From Collybia mongolica (taxonomy: Eukaryota > Basidiomycota > Agaricomycetes > Agaricales > Clitocybaceae), in assembly GCA_013420905.1 (NCBI GenBank), contig JAAXNY010000001.1, positions 1,302,001 through 1,366,000 on the forward strand: a DNA stretch of 64,000 nucleotides, written 5' to 3'. The number at the start of each line of letters is the position of its first letter. The first letter of the stretch is position 1. This document shows, one piece after another, positions 21,291-32,099 of the stretch. The notes below the pieces were generated by a model. The model was not told where the DNA came from, searched no databases, and saw only the letters and a program-made list of their open reading frames with translations. The position numbers were made by a program, and so were the translations under genes.

Positions 21291-21764
21291 AGAAACAAAG
21301 GCCCCCGGAAGCTCCCTTATATGTTCGGAATTTTTTTTTCTCCAGAACAAACCTCAAATCGGCAATTTTTTGGGCCTAAAATCCGCTATATGGGCCGGGG
21401 TTTATGTCATCAAATATAAAACATACCAAAAACCATAAAAGAAAAGAAAAACATAAGAATTTTTGAGACAAGAAAGACTCAAACATACATATTGAAGTAT
21501 CATGTCAAGTAACTTTGTGAGGTTTGGATATCATTCTACCTCCTGGAGTCCGGATCTTCCATCTACAGCTATCCTTTCATGAGGACCCATACTAATCGAA
21601 AAAAAACCCTAAGGAAGGTCTGAAATCCGCTATATAGAGGCCGAGGATTTTGCCAAAATCACCTCAAATCCGCTATTCTGGGCCGGGAAAATCGTGATTT
21701 TGGGGGTCTCAGATCCGCAAAAAATTCCGAACATATAGAGGAGCTTCCGGGGGCCTAGAAACAA
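21291..21764. mobile_element. MITE with 37-bp inverted repeats and 8-bp target duplication
   Basis: The 458-bp element (21299-21756) has ends AGGCCCCCGGAAGCTCC and its complement, continued to 37 bp with two mismatches (TATATGTTCGGAATTTTT). AGAAACAA is duplicated at 21291-21298 and 21757-21764. Internally, variants of ATCCGCTAT followed by GGCC(G/A)GG occur three times. Removing the element and one AGAAACAA joins QELIVS to YGTQLELLRL in the first exon of the RSE1 copy. It is a different family from the 18.6 kb element, though also with an 8-bp duplication (hAT-like, or another 8-bp superfamily). Confidence 0.88.
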
Positions 21765-22377
21765 TGAGCTCCTGCTGTCCCCCATCAGAGAAATTGCCCA
21801 CGATAGTGTGTGTGATGGCACTGGGAAGCCATGGTGTCAAGCTGTACAGGTGCATCGTAAAAGAACCTCAGAGCAATCCTAATAATCTGCTAGAGGTCGA
21901 TCAAGAGCTACTTATTTGAAGAACTTCTCCACGTTGATGTCAAGCCACCTTGCTTACGTACAACTTGCCAGAAAGGTCTGAATCCCATCAATTCGACCGC
22001 TCCTCCTATCGAGCATTCCAGACCGCGATCGCTTTTCGGCCAAAACCTCAAGGGCACTCGTGTATCAGGCTCACTCCATCGAGCATGGTCAACAGGACTG
22101 AAGTATTGGATCGCCAGTCTTGCACTGTAGGATATGGTTGATGCTGCATGTTGACTGTTGACTCAAGTAACTTTGCTAAGAGATGAAGAACCGCCATTGC
22201 TTACAGAACCAACACAGATGAAGTTGGTATAACAAGTTGTACCCAAATGAACAGTTACAATATACCCAACCTATTGCTCAAAACTCGAACACCCCAAAGT
22301 TACTTTTCTGACATTTTACTCCATATATTTACACTTGAAAATAATCGCTTGTCCGTGCATAGTCCCTCGATAATTAG

Positions 22378-24521
22378 TCAGTCTTCTGCAGCTTGCTTCG
22401 CTTCTGCGATGTCTGAGATAGTGCCGGCTGTAGCTGCATGTATTGCCGCGATGCCTGAGGGCTCCCCGGTCATCCCTTGGGCTTCCTCCTCCTGGCTACT
22501 CAGTCGCGCGGGGGGTTGCACGACTTCGCTGTCCCTCTCTCCGAGCCACTCAAGGTATATCTCGACGTCAATGATCTCACTTCCTATGCCAAGTGGGAAA
22601 TCAACCTCTTTGCGCGTGAGTAGCAGCTTTGCTGGCTTATGGCCAGAAGCGGAGGATAGTTCAGGCATGTGGAAGGCGGGAATGAACCATATCCACCCCA
22701 TGAACACCTGTAGGCAATATCAATACTAATATGAAGCTGCGATAATGGCTATATACTTGGCCCATGTAAAGCTTGACCCTAATTTCACGGCCAGCATCCA
22801 GAACAACCCCCCTAAAGTTCGCGCCCTGTGTGAGATCATACATAGAGTTATTCTCCGAAGCGGGGATGTTGGCGTCTTCGGGATCCAGATCGGGTTTTTT
22901 GTCCTCATTTTTGAGCTCATTACGCAGATCGTCCCACGACTCGTTGGTGAGTGGGCGCAGCGTGTATGTCAAGACCTTCCCTTCCTATGAACAAAGCAAT
23001 TAGGCCTGCAATCAGAATGTACCCGAGCGAGACTTACTTTCTCGCTCATCGTTTTGACGACTGCGTTGTCCCCGGCTGGCCCTAATCTTGCAAAACTTCG
23101 TACCATCTTCCCGGTGTCCCACATACCTTCCTTGAATATTTCACCCACCTCCTTCTCACCCATATGCTCTGTGCCCGGCCTCCGTCGGCCCATATGATTT
23201 TCGTCGCGCGTGTGCTTCTCCCATCCTTCAAGAACACCGACAAAATCATCATCATAGCGCGCCAACGATATCCAGACGTGCCCGTACCCATTCCCGGTGG
23301 CGGGAGTTGGATTCTTCCCCAAGTTCGTCTGCCCCATTACAATATTCGCCGCCCGCACAAGGTTGATCTTGACGCCGGATGATTCCCTCATACGCAGGGT
23401 GACTTGCGTCAGGCGCACTTTCGGCCGCTTGAGCTTATTATCTGGTAAGCTGGGCGAACGAGGAATCTCCCAGAGAAATGAGGGTGCTTCATGTGCCAGA
23501 AGGAGAGCCCAGTAAAAGAGCCATCGTCGCTGGCTAGGAATACTAACGCCTTGTTTGAGTTTTTTCCCTGATGATGGCATCTTCATCCGTCTAGATGTGT
23601 GAAGGTCGAGAACATCCTTCAGGGAGTCGGCGAATGATTTTCCCGATGGCGGAATGGTAGAAGCCGGTGACAACGCTTCCGGAGTGCTCGTCAGACATGG
23701 CGTTTCGTCTTGACTGTCAAGAACACTGCTAGGCTCTCCTGACACATCTGGTATTGGCGTAAGAGCCACTTTTGTAGTCGAATTCTCGTCTACATCATCA
23801 GGGATAATGCTCATGGCATCGTCGGCCTGTATCTTCGCCCACTGTTTTGCCGTATAACTGCGCTCGAGTCGCGGGGGCGATGGGGTATCGTTTAAAGAAA
23901 GAAGATATGTGCAGGCCATTGTTCCAGATCGGCCCTTCCCAGCTGGAGCAAGCGTCAAGTTGTGGTCGCAACCGAGGGTGACACGATACCTTTGCAATGC
24001 AGAACCGCTACCCTATCTGGTGAACCGCTCAGCCAAGCTCGCAATTCCCGTGCGAGGAGGGGCATCACAGCAAGCGGCGGAGCACTACCACCCGAGGCTA
24101 AGATATGATAAGCAATGAAATCTTGTGATGCTCACTGATGATCTGGGTATGGGTATCGACTGACCCTTCCATTGAAGAAACTCGGGTCGTAGGAGTTCTC
24201 TCGAATCGGGCAAAAGTTGAATATCCAGTAGTTCTTTCCGTGTCGGTGTTCGAGAAACTTCTTTGCATCCTCCTTGCGGTTTCGGTATAGACCTTCTATG
24301 CCTGCGGCTGGGTATCCCATAATTATGACTTGGTCTGTGAGATATACCAAGTCTAGAATGATAATAATGAGATATATGAGTCCCTTGGTTGGGGAGGAGG
24401 AATATATAGGCGTACCAAGTTCCATGTTAAGTTTTCCATCTTTAAAACGAGCTTTATCACCAGAGACGAGGCGACGAATATAGTTTGCCATGAAAAGAGT
24501 TACAAATTGCGATGACATCAT
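22378..24521 (-). CDS. TEP1: PTEN-type phosphatidylinositol-3,4,5-trisphosphate 3-phosphatase (TEP1)
   Basis: The spliced protein begins MSSQFVTLFMANYIRRLVSG. PTEN-like segments follow: LDLVYLTDQVIIMGYPAAGI, EGLYRNRKEDAKKFLEHRHG, FNGRVSRYPYPDHHAPPLAV, and the complete P-loop VLHCKAGKGRSGTMAC. The P-loop is assembled across an intron that splits Ala (about 23950). Next are a Ser/Pro-rich insertion, GVSIPSQRRWLFYWALLL, and a C2-like domain ending VKLYMGQVFMGWIWFIPAF. The acidic C-terminal tail stops at 22378. The active site HCKAGKGR is identical to that of PTEN. The expected role is to oppose PI3-kinase signalling at the plasma membrane. The tail has PDSP-type acidic patches but no obvious PDZ ligand. 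All key residues are intact. Confidence 0.9.
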
Positions 24522-25146
24522 GACTTGTATTGGCTACATCCAACAGCCAAACAACGACATACGAGATCACACGTGGTGAGGCGAACATTTTTCGGTTGCG
24601 TCCGAGTCAATAGTCCGATTCAACGGCGAACTTGATGGAATCGTTGAAGCTCACGAGGATTCGTAGTCCGGTGTAAACGAATACATCAGGTGAGTTAATT
24701 AGTGAACCAGGCGGAGACGTCGCTACCACTCACAGAATTCTAACACCCTTCAGAACGGACCGGGATGGAGAAGAAATGCCTTTTCTCCCTAGTATATCCG
24801 CCTCTTTCATATGTTATCATACGATATAGGCTCGGCACCTTAGTTCTCGACGCTGAATTTCTTGATCCTTAAAACATCCTCTGTATGTGGTAGGGAAATA
24901 ACATGAATCACGCGATCCATAAATTTAAGCCGTATCCATGGGGCGGGCCGTCTTGTGATTCTTTGTGCAGCCAAGACCATCTCTTGCGTCCGGTGGACGC
25001 TCAAAGACATGCACTCGCCGCGCGCTAGGCTTGTAGATTTGACGGGAGTCTGATATAATCCGAAACCTAGTGGATTTATCGGGAAAACCAGAGGGTATAA
25101 ATCAATCACTCAAATCTGGGTTGGTCTTCGCAAGGTTCCGACTACC
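24522..25146. promoter_or_regulatory. Divergent promoter region of TEP1 and the rhamnogalacturonan lyase gene
   Basis: No coding or RNA feature was recognised in these 625 bp; starts on either side face away. Short open frames here (24840-25109 minus) have no recognisable content. Confidence 0.4.
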
Positions 25147-27973
25147 ATGTTTAAACAGTTGGCTGCGTTTGTTTTTGGCGCGAGCCTCGTTGCTTCGGCA
25201 GCGGCGGCGTTCGGCGTGACCACCTCCGGGAGCTCACTCATAGTCGACACTGATGGAGGCTTTGTCTTTACTGGTAAGCGCCATTATTTGTAATGTATGA
25301 CCCGTCGCCAATGCAAAAATGTACAGTAAACAGCTCCAATGGAGATGTCACGTCAATGAAATTCAACGGAATTGAGGCACGAGCGCCTTCCCTCCGAGTG
25401 AACGTCAATCTCTTTGTTTATAATGATTATTTGGATAGGTCCAAGATTCTGGAAGCAAAAAGAGCCATATTGGTTCTGGAATAGGCGCATCTTGTTCCTG
25501 GGTCCGAACAGGAAACGACAACAATTATATCAAAATCACTTGCTCAGCAGGGAGTTTGACACAGTCAGTAATCTTTATGAGCATAAATGCCGCCCTCTGT
25601 GAACTGAAACCTTTCCATATAGATATTATGTGGCAAGATACAAAGATCCTGCCATTCACATGGCAACCTAGTTCGTCTTCAAGCTTACAACTCTCAAGAT
25701 ACAGATACTCACGTACTTCTAGCATTACTGCCGAACCCTCCGTTGGAGAACTCAGGTTCATCGCCCGACTCAGCCGATCAGCTGTCCCCAATGGATATCC
25801 TAACGCTGCCATTGTTGGCGGTACGGCCATTGAAGGCAGTGACGTCTTCAAAGTTGGGTCGCAGACACGTTCCAAATTCTACTCTTCAAGGCAATTCATC
25901 GACGACCAAGTTCACGGTGTAACTGGCTCCGGTGTCGGTGTCTTTATGGTCATACCAGGAACGGGTTATGAGAGTAGCTCCGGTGGCCCCTTCATGCGCG
26001 ATATTAACAACCAAGGAGGTAAGACTCACGATGCTGGAAGCTGCCACTTATTGCTGAGAATAAAACACAACAGGTGATGTACAAGAGCTATATTACTGTA
26101 AGTTTATATTATCACCATTAGTACACGGGCTCATTTAGGTTGATCGTAGACATGGTATTATCCTTCTCGAAGTACCTGTGCCATACTAACGTGGCATTCG
26201 GATAGAACTCCGGGCATACCCAGACTGAATGCACGTCCACCTGTTTTGTGATCTCATCGAATGACGCGCTAATGGTACCCTACAGCTTACCGCATGGGCT
26301 TGCACGGACCCTAGTGAGTTGTGGCAACAGCGGAGACTCCCAAATGTAAACCCGCTGATTATACTTGAAATCTACAGTGCACTCTGGTTCACGTCAGGAG
26401 GCACACCCTCCGGCAGCGTTGGTATATCCATCTCGTAATCAAAATTGGTCTCTATTTTCAATTTGTTTTTGATAGACACCGCGTTCTGGGGCGGGCTCGG
26501 AGTTAATGGCTTCGTTCCGACTACTTCTCGTGGAAGGGTGACCGGAAGAGCCTCAGGCGTCCCTTCTGGATTCTCTTCCCTCCAATCCGTCGGATTCAGC
26601 AACGGCGCGGCACAGTACTGGTGAGCTCGCACGACGCATATCCTGGTCATGAATTGGTTATTTAAGATTGGCGAAGGGCGCGAACGGATTCATCCGGCGC
26701 GTTTACTAGCCCATACATGAAGCCTGGGACATATACCATGACTTGTGAGAAATTCCTGGTCTCCATTATCAGAAGAAGTAAAATATTTCCCTTCAGTGTA
26801 CAAGGTCGAACTTGCTGTTGCATCCCAAAGCGTCGGCGTCTCTTCCGGAGGAGTCACAACATCCAACATTGCCTCCAAGGAAGCGGTATGCTGCGCGTAT
26901 TCTCGGCTATAACATACTTTGACATTGGTTGCTGCATCTTTAGAACCCGTCTGTTATCTGGCAAATTGGTGACTTTGATGGAACACCCCGAGGCTTCTTG
27001 AATGCTGAGTGAGCATCGAGTTCGTCTGTCCAACCTGTAGATCTTGCTAATGCGTCGAGACAGCATGATTGAATCCATGCAGTAGGTTAATGTCCCTTAC
27101 ATACTGAACTCGTATTCACGGTCGTGTACCCTAGTCCGAGCGACAGCCGCATGCATGGTTGGGGACCGGGTAAGTTTTTTTATTCCATCAAATTCACATT
27201 TCTTATGTTGAAATACCTAGTTACTTTTACCGTCGGTTCGGCGATCAGTGGATTCCCCATGGCAATTTTCAAGGTCGAATAATGGCGTCCTTCACCATTC
27301 TTCTTTTTTTTTTTTTGACCTGCCATTTCACTCTCGCACAGACTATCGGCCCTGTCACTGTACGTTTCACATTGACATCATCCCAAGGTGGGGCACGCAC
27401 ACTCCAAATCGGCACAACCCTCGCGTTCGCCGGTTCGTTCATATTTCTAGACATATTCATGTGGTCCACGGTAACGATTCCTTTTTTACAGGTGGACGTC
27501 CGCAGGTCGTCATCAATGGATGGACTGGCCCAGCCCCACCTGTCCCCAGTCAACCCGACTCCCGAGGTAAGTTCGGTCATCATACCATCTCCCGAGCCCT
27601 TCTTGATCAACCCGTTTCGGTTGTCAGGTGTGACTCGTGGAACTTGGAGGGGAAACGTGAGGATTTTCATCCTCTTTCTTCAAATTCTCTCACTATTGAC
27701 ACTTATTCCTCGAATAGAATAACATGTACACTGTCAACATTCGTAAGCACATCTATCATACTTATTCGCAGAACGCTGAATGATACATTCACTGCAGCGT
27801 CTGGCGTTCTTACCACGGGCTCAACGGTCAATGTCATGACCGTCAACGTAATCTCTGGTTCCTCTGGAGATATGTTCCTGTAGGTATCTGTCACCGCTTC
27901 CCTGGCCATGTAATTGAAAAAAGGTGCTTGCAGGTCGCCTAACATCGTCTTCGACGCCTTGAGGCTGTACTGA
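25147..27973 (+). CDS. Secreted rhamnogalacturonan lyase, polysaccharide lyase family 4
   Basis: The signal peptide MFKQLAAFVFGASLVASAAA precedes AFGVTTSGSSLIVDTDGGFV. Further family segments are GASCSWVRTGNDNNYIKITC, EPSVGELRFIARLSRSAVP, GFMRDINNQGG-like text, and ELYYYMNSGHTQTE built through a 5-nt microexon (26150-26154). Then come YRMGLHGPYALWFTSGGTPS, NGFVPTTSRGRVTGRASGV, a fibronectin-like part (GAFTSPYMKPGTYTM), IWQIGDFDGTPRGFLNA, and a carbohydrate-binding-like C-terminal domain (LQIGTTLAFAGGRPQVVING, ISGSSGDMFLSPNIVFDAL). The stop is TGA at 27971-27973. More than a dozen short introns are implied. It cleaves the rhamnogalacturonan-I backbone of pectin by beta-elimination. All exons rejoin in frame, so the gene looks intact. 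It suggests a plant-litter or host-wall degrading lifestyle. Confidence 0.9.
26150..26154 (+). other. 5-nt microexon of the rhamnogalacturonan lyase gene
   Basis: The upstream exon ends TAC T before gtaagt (about 26098). The only way to reach the next exon (AACTCCGGGCAT) with the family sequence YYYMNSGH is a 5-base exon ACATG, flanked by an acceptor ATCGTAG and a donor GTATTA. It supplies the last two bases of Tyr and the Met. Confidence 0.75.
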
Positions 27974-28651
27974 GGGCCCCGAGCTTATCAGTAAGGGTTG
28001 ACTACGCTTCGCTGTGCCGTAAACTCTATTCCCAGGGACCATTCAAATAGTCTCAGATTCATTGTAACTAGTGTTTCGGCAATTATGTGTTAGCTTCGTA
28101 GGATCCTATATATAAAATGTTCATTGCTTGTCACTTTGGACGCTCTAGGGACGTCTATTTTCTCTCTCAATTCCAGGAATTTAGCTTCCTTCCCAAAAAG
28201 CCTTACAGCTTAGTACATGTGTTAGAGGGAAATAATACCTTTCGTAAGCTCCTGCTGACAGATTATCATCGTAGCGTAGCAACCTAACTGGTGAACGGGT
28301 CCATTTATGCACTTATGGGGTAGGGACCCCTTAGCAGTTTAGCGAGAATCCTCCGTAATTTCATTTTGCGCTCACTCTCTTTCTTCAAAAGGCGTCTAAT
28401 CCCCTTTCCCTCTTTTCCGAGTATCGGAACGTGAGCTTTTTGCGAGCCGCACGTCAGATGTGGGAGGACACGGGACTTGATAGTTGTCTGACCGATACCA
28501 TCCTGTCTGGTTGTCAACAAGGGTTTGTTCGGGTTCCGATTCTCGGTTTGTGTAGGGAGAATGACTCCTCAAATTCCCACCCGCAAATAATTAGTTCAAT
28601 CTAATCTTTTCATGCATCACAATCTCCACATTTTGATGGATGATCCTGGGA
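27974..28651. other. Intergenic stretch without recognisable gene
   Basis: Contains the lyase 3' UTR and the probable promoter of the membrane-protein gene. A minus-strand open frame at 28305-28520 is basic and featureless and is not called. Confidence 0.4.
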
Positions 28652-30644
28652 TGAACTTTTATTACTTTTATTACCCCTTGGAGGGATCGTTGCCGGGCTG
28701 CCTTGCTCCTTGACCCCCTCTTAGTCGTCGATTTGCTCGACTTGCAGCCTTCAGGTCGTACCGGCACGCAACGGTTGGCACACAGGGGAACGTGCCACCA
28801 TGCTTCCTTTCGGTTTTAAAATCGCCTGGTTTTGCCTCTCCTTGACAGGTGAGAGAGTGCGAAAACTGTACGGCCCATACTGAAGCTTTTGACCGACGGC
28901 GCAAAAGGTCTCCTCAGCTGCTGGGTCACCTTGTTCTCATTCGGGCGTGTAGTGGGAGCACACTGGCCATTGGTGTATTGTGTAGGTTGTACACTACTGC
29001 AGGGAATTTTCTGCCTAGGTGAGCAACAGTTCAAGCACCCGTCTCAGAACGTATTCACGCTTTCGAAGGGATAATTTACCGGATGGAGCCCTCCAACATG
29101 CCTGATAGCTTTTGCATGGGTAAGTCTTACCATATTCTTTACAAGGACGCGTCTCACGCTTGACACTTCTCACAGCACAGTCGATAATAATAGGTTTTGG
29201 CACGTTCCTTATGACCGGCGTAGCTGGGGCTTTTTCAATGGCCACAACTTTAGCCGTCTTGAAACCTAAAACCTGGGGCGACAACGGCAAGGCGTACGCA
29301 TACAATGTTGCTGTCTGTGAACCTGTTGCTAAATAATTTCATCCTGCCAGCGCCTTTATTTGGCGGCCTGCTTACTTCGTTCCAGTCGTGGCATTTCCTA
29401 TTCTGGCTTCTGCTGTCCAGATTGGCGTGACAGCCAAATACCACCGTACGTTTTCCGCGAGTGATGATATGCACTGCGACTATGTTGACCCCATGTGGTT
29501 CGTGCTTCTGCGTTGGTTGAACCAACGACCAACCTACTAATTATCTCTCGGATAGGATTCGTTTTTTGAGTTACGCCGGAACTCCATTTCTGCTATCAAT
29601 ACCATGTCTATATCTCTCTATCAAGTCAATAATTCGTGTCTACGAAACTAACAAGCACCTCAAGCGTTCCCGGAATCCGGACATGGAAATCGATCACTTT
29701 ACAGCCCTACCTAGACGACCCAACGATGTCCATCTCCCTCGCGTTCTTTCTACTCCATCCCCATCACCAGATTTTTCTCCAACTGTCCGCCGCGAACCGC
29801 TGAGTCCGGCACTCGCAAGTCCGGCTTTAGCATCCCGGAAATTCCATATGCCCTTCTCCACTCCGACCTTGCAGCTAAACAATCTCAACTCTTCGACGTC
29901 TTCTAGCCGAGATACAGATGAGCCAGACTCACCTATCTCCTCTTCGTTTCCCACGTTCGTCAACCCGCCGCAGGGCGGGACGGTCTCGGTCGATCCAGAC
30001 GGTATTTCTGAGACCATGATTCACCCGCAACCCAGAGAGGATTGGCGGGAGATCTTGGCAGTACATTCAAATACAATGGATATGGACAAGCGGAGTTCTT
30101 TGAAGTGGAATGAGGACGGGAAATCTGATTTTGACTATAACTTGAAGGGGGGAGATGACGATGATATCGTCACGGAAGACTCGGCAACATGTGTGCCTCG
30201 GACAATGCCTTCTATTGGCAGTAAGTCGCTCATTTATAGTCCTCCTTTGTTTACTCAAAATTCTACCCAATTAGCTATATCGCGAAAGTCTCGACGTCAG
30301 CCCCCTCCCACTCTTGGCCCCACTGTTTGGCGAATCATTGTATTTCAACTGTGAAACTCCTTCCATTTCCACTACATGCACTATTTCTGACATCCATATT
30401 CTAGTTCATTCACTATTGTTCAACTTCTTGCGTGTATAAGCACCTTGGTGGATGTTATTAAGAACCGACCACCATCGCCTTTTGGGACCCAGCATGTTGC
30501 TCTGTTGCTATCCGCATGGGGCCCTGTTATCATCTTTGGTCCGTAAAATTAAGTACTTGGATGCGACTGACTGGACTCACCGTTGTAGCAGCTCATATAC
30601 CGTTTACGCGGAATACCTTTGCGTTCTGGCTCCCATGGAAGTAA
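28652..30644 (+). CDS. Polytopic membrane protein, GPCR-like (uncertain family)
   Basis: Several hydrophobic exons line up in one direction: GVLSCWVTLF-type and LVYCVGCTLLQGIFCLG segments near 28900-29010, SIIIGFGTFLMTGVAGAFSM near 29180, WRPAYFVPVVAFPILASAVQ near 29365, and FLSYAGTPFLLSIPCLYLSI near 29565. A roughly 200-residue Ser/Thr/Pro-rich cytosolic region follows (29690-30290). After it come WRIIVFQLFSFTIVQLLACI, a segment with GTQHVALLLSAWGPVIIF, and a tail FTRNTFAFWLPWK with TAA at 30642-30644. At least six membrane segments and the long loop resemble uncharacterised Agaricomycete 7TM sensor-like proteins. The N-terminal exons and start (28652 proposed) are weakly supported, and the junction near 29325 could not be resolved. 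Confidence 0.5.
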
Positions 30645-31120
30645 GGATGATTTGTGGTTTCGCTAGGCCTTGTATCCTGTATGTAGGCTATAAGGACGGA
30701 TCTTTGCGTTGATGAGAATGTCGGGTGTTCGTCAACTAACGATACTGAAGGTTCATCCCTTCGGAATTGCTGATACATTTCCTCCGCAGGACCGCAGCGC
30801 TGTATAGGCCGGTTTGTCGGAACATTAAATTAAATTGATACCCTTATCTCGTCCTAGCTGTGGCGGTTTCTGGTACCTCTTTTAACGCCTTGTCGGGTTG
30901 ACTAATTTCCTAACCTCGCTCGGACCCATCAAGCGAAGCGCATTTAGATTATAAAAACTGTCGAGCATCGCATCAAGTGGGAGACAGATCAGAGCAGGGA
31001 TACTAAGATACAAGTAATACATAGTACAAACTTAAACTCTTTGCTATAGATCCTTTGCAGATATTGCCCCCCCCCCCCAAGTTCAGATATATACTCATAA
31101 TCCATGACCCAAAAACCAGA
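30645..31120. other. Convergent intergenic region, including a ~12-C run
   Basis: 3' flanks of the membrane-protein gene and the CBS gene. It holds a poly-C tract of about a dozen bases near 31067 and no recognisable gene. Confidence 0.4.
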
Positions 31121-31850
31121 TCAGAACCCCCGACGCATCACGAAACTCTCTAGATCGTGAGACGTGGCTACAGCCAGAACAAACTTCCGGTCATTATCCG
31201 TGACTAAGGGAGGTCAGACAAGAATATAAGGAGGGTTTGACGTGGAGAGGATAAATTAAACTAACTAAGTGCAAATATATTTGTCTTCAGAAATTCCTCA
31301 AGTTCCGCGAGTGATGACAGTGGCGTGATGAGAGTGTATGGTTCTGAGACAGCTCGCCTGAACTTGGTCATATATTTGATGACTTTATCGTTCTGTATTA
31401 CAGACAGCAGTGATCTGTGAAGGGAAGGCCGCATAACGCAAGGAGGTATCCACGCACTGGGTCCGCATTTCCCGCTTCCCATCTTTCCTTTAGTCTCGCA
31501 ACATCGACATAACCAAGGGGCCTTCGGTTGTGGTCCAAAACACTAAAACAGTGGGTTCGGCATCCGTGCGCTAAGATAAGAGGTCATGACCCTGAGAGCT
31601 CAACCTACGGAATATGTGAAAAGTCTCGCTCATAGGCGAGCTCTATTGCGCGCGATATGGCCGCGCTGGATGGAAGCGCGAAGGCTGGAGGTAATTGCAA
31701 ATCCTGGTGCTAAATAAGCCTGGGCTCCTTTCTTTCAACGGGGAGGACCTGATCGTACCTCAACAACAGCCCCACGGTATTTGTCCACAGGAAGTCCAGA
31801 GAAGGAATGCACGGAAGAGGTGGATGTTGCGGTCATTGCGGATGCCATAT
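31121..31850 (-). CDS. CBS-domain protein
   Basis: Five exons read MASAMTATSTSSVHSFSGLP, DLQLPPAFALPSSAAISRAI, ELAYERDFSHIPVLDHNRRP, LGYVDVARLKERWEAGNADP, NDKVIKYMTKFRRAVSEPYT, LITPLSSLAELEEFLKTNIF, then DNDRKFVLAVATSHDLESFV, ending at TGA (complement of 31121-31123). Two CBS motifs are visible: a first half ending HIPVLDHNRRPLGYVDVARL and a second ending FVLAVATSHDLESFV. CBS pairs bind adenosyl ligands and regulate partner proteins; small stand-alone CBS proteins like this are common in Agaricomycetes, with no firm function. The exon 3 acceptor was placed at CTGTTTTAG because it gives IPVLDHN. It shares a 249-bp divergent promoter with MLH1. Confidence 0.85.
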
Positions 31851-32099
31851 TATCCGTAGACTAGTCTGTCAGCGATTTTAGATATTTCAAAAATATGGGA
31901 TTTTACGACCAGCTCTGAGCTTAGTCCGAATCAAGAAAGCTTGAAAGGGCCGGTGATCCGGCCCTTTCCCACATGGCTATCGGCAATGTCCGGTTCGCGT
32001 CTCGACGGAATTTCGGACGCGACAAGACTACATACAAGTTGACATACACATTTTCACAGCCCTATACGATAGCTACTGGAGCTCTAATTTGAAACGCTC
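31851..32099. promoter_or_regulatory. Divergent CBS-gene/MLH1 promoter with a 26-bp perfect hairpin
   Basis: Within the 249-bp region, GAAAGGGCCGG (31943-31953), TGAT and CCGGCCCTTTC (31958-31968) form an inverted repeat with 11-bp perfect arms. An ACGCGAC word lies at about 32010. The hairpin could be a dimeric factor site for both genes or a transcribed leader hairpin. Confidence 0.55.

Larger units (their letters stand above)
17008..21855 (-). pseudogene. RSE1: RSE1/SF3B3 (SF3b complex subunit 3) copy, disrupted
   Basis: Homology to the U2 snRNP SF3b WD/CPSF-A-like scaffold runs end to end: MHLYSLTPWLPS and NFSDGGQQELIVS (start 21855), SSPLEAHKSNTIVHHIVGVD, YYELDLGLNHVVRKWSEL, LAVQQIDAESLVQVHPSGVR, GRKAMGSAILALGLGEVPEG, LSYTPREFNKHPENPYSYVV, RLLVFADDTQPRWITCS and VKGVIDGDLCEAF, with ELDRSVGEVLKKMDQLR at the C-terminus. 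The copy cannot encode the full protein. MITEs sit in two exons (18617-19161 and 21299-21756). A 1-nt loss creates TAA at 21065-21067, and a frameshift lies near 17620. About 90 family residues are missing after GLKNGVLLRTV (near 18510). RSE1 is essential in yeasts, so an intact copy or allele is expected elsewhere. Minus strand, same orientation as the downstream TEP1. Confidence 0.85.

Noticed and set aside
27248..27883. 211-codon plus-strand frame in the lyase region
   Set aside because: It runs through introns of the lyase in another frame; the spliced frame gives clear PL4 sequence instead.
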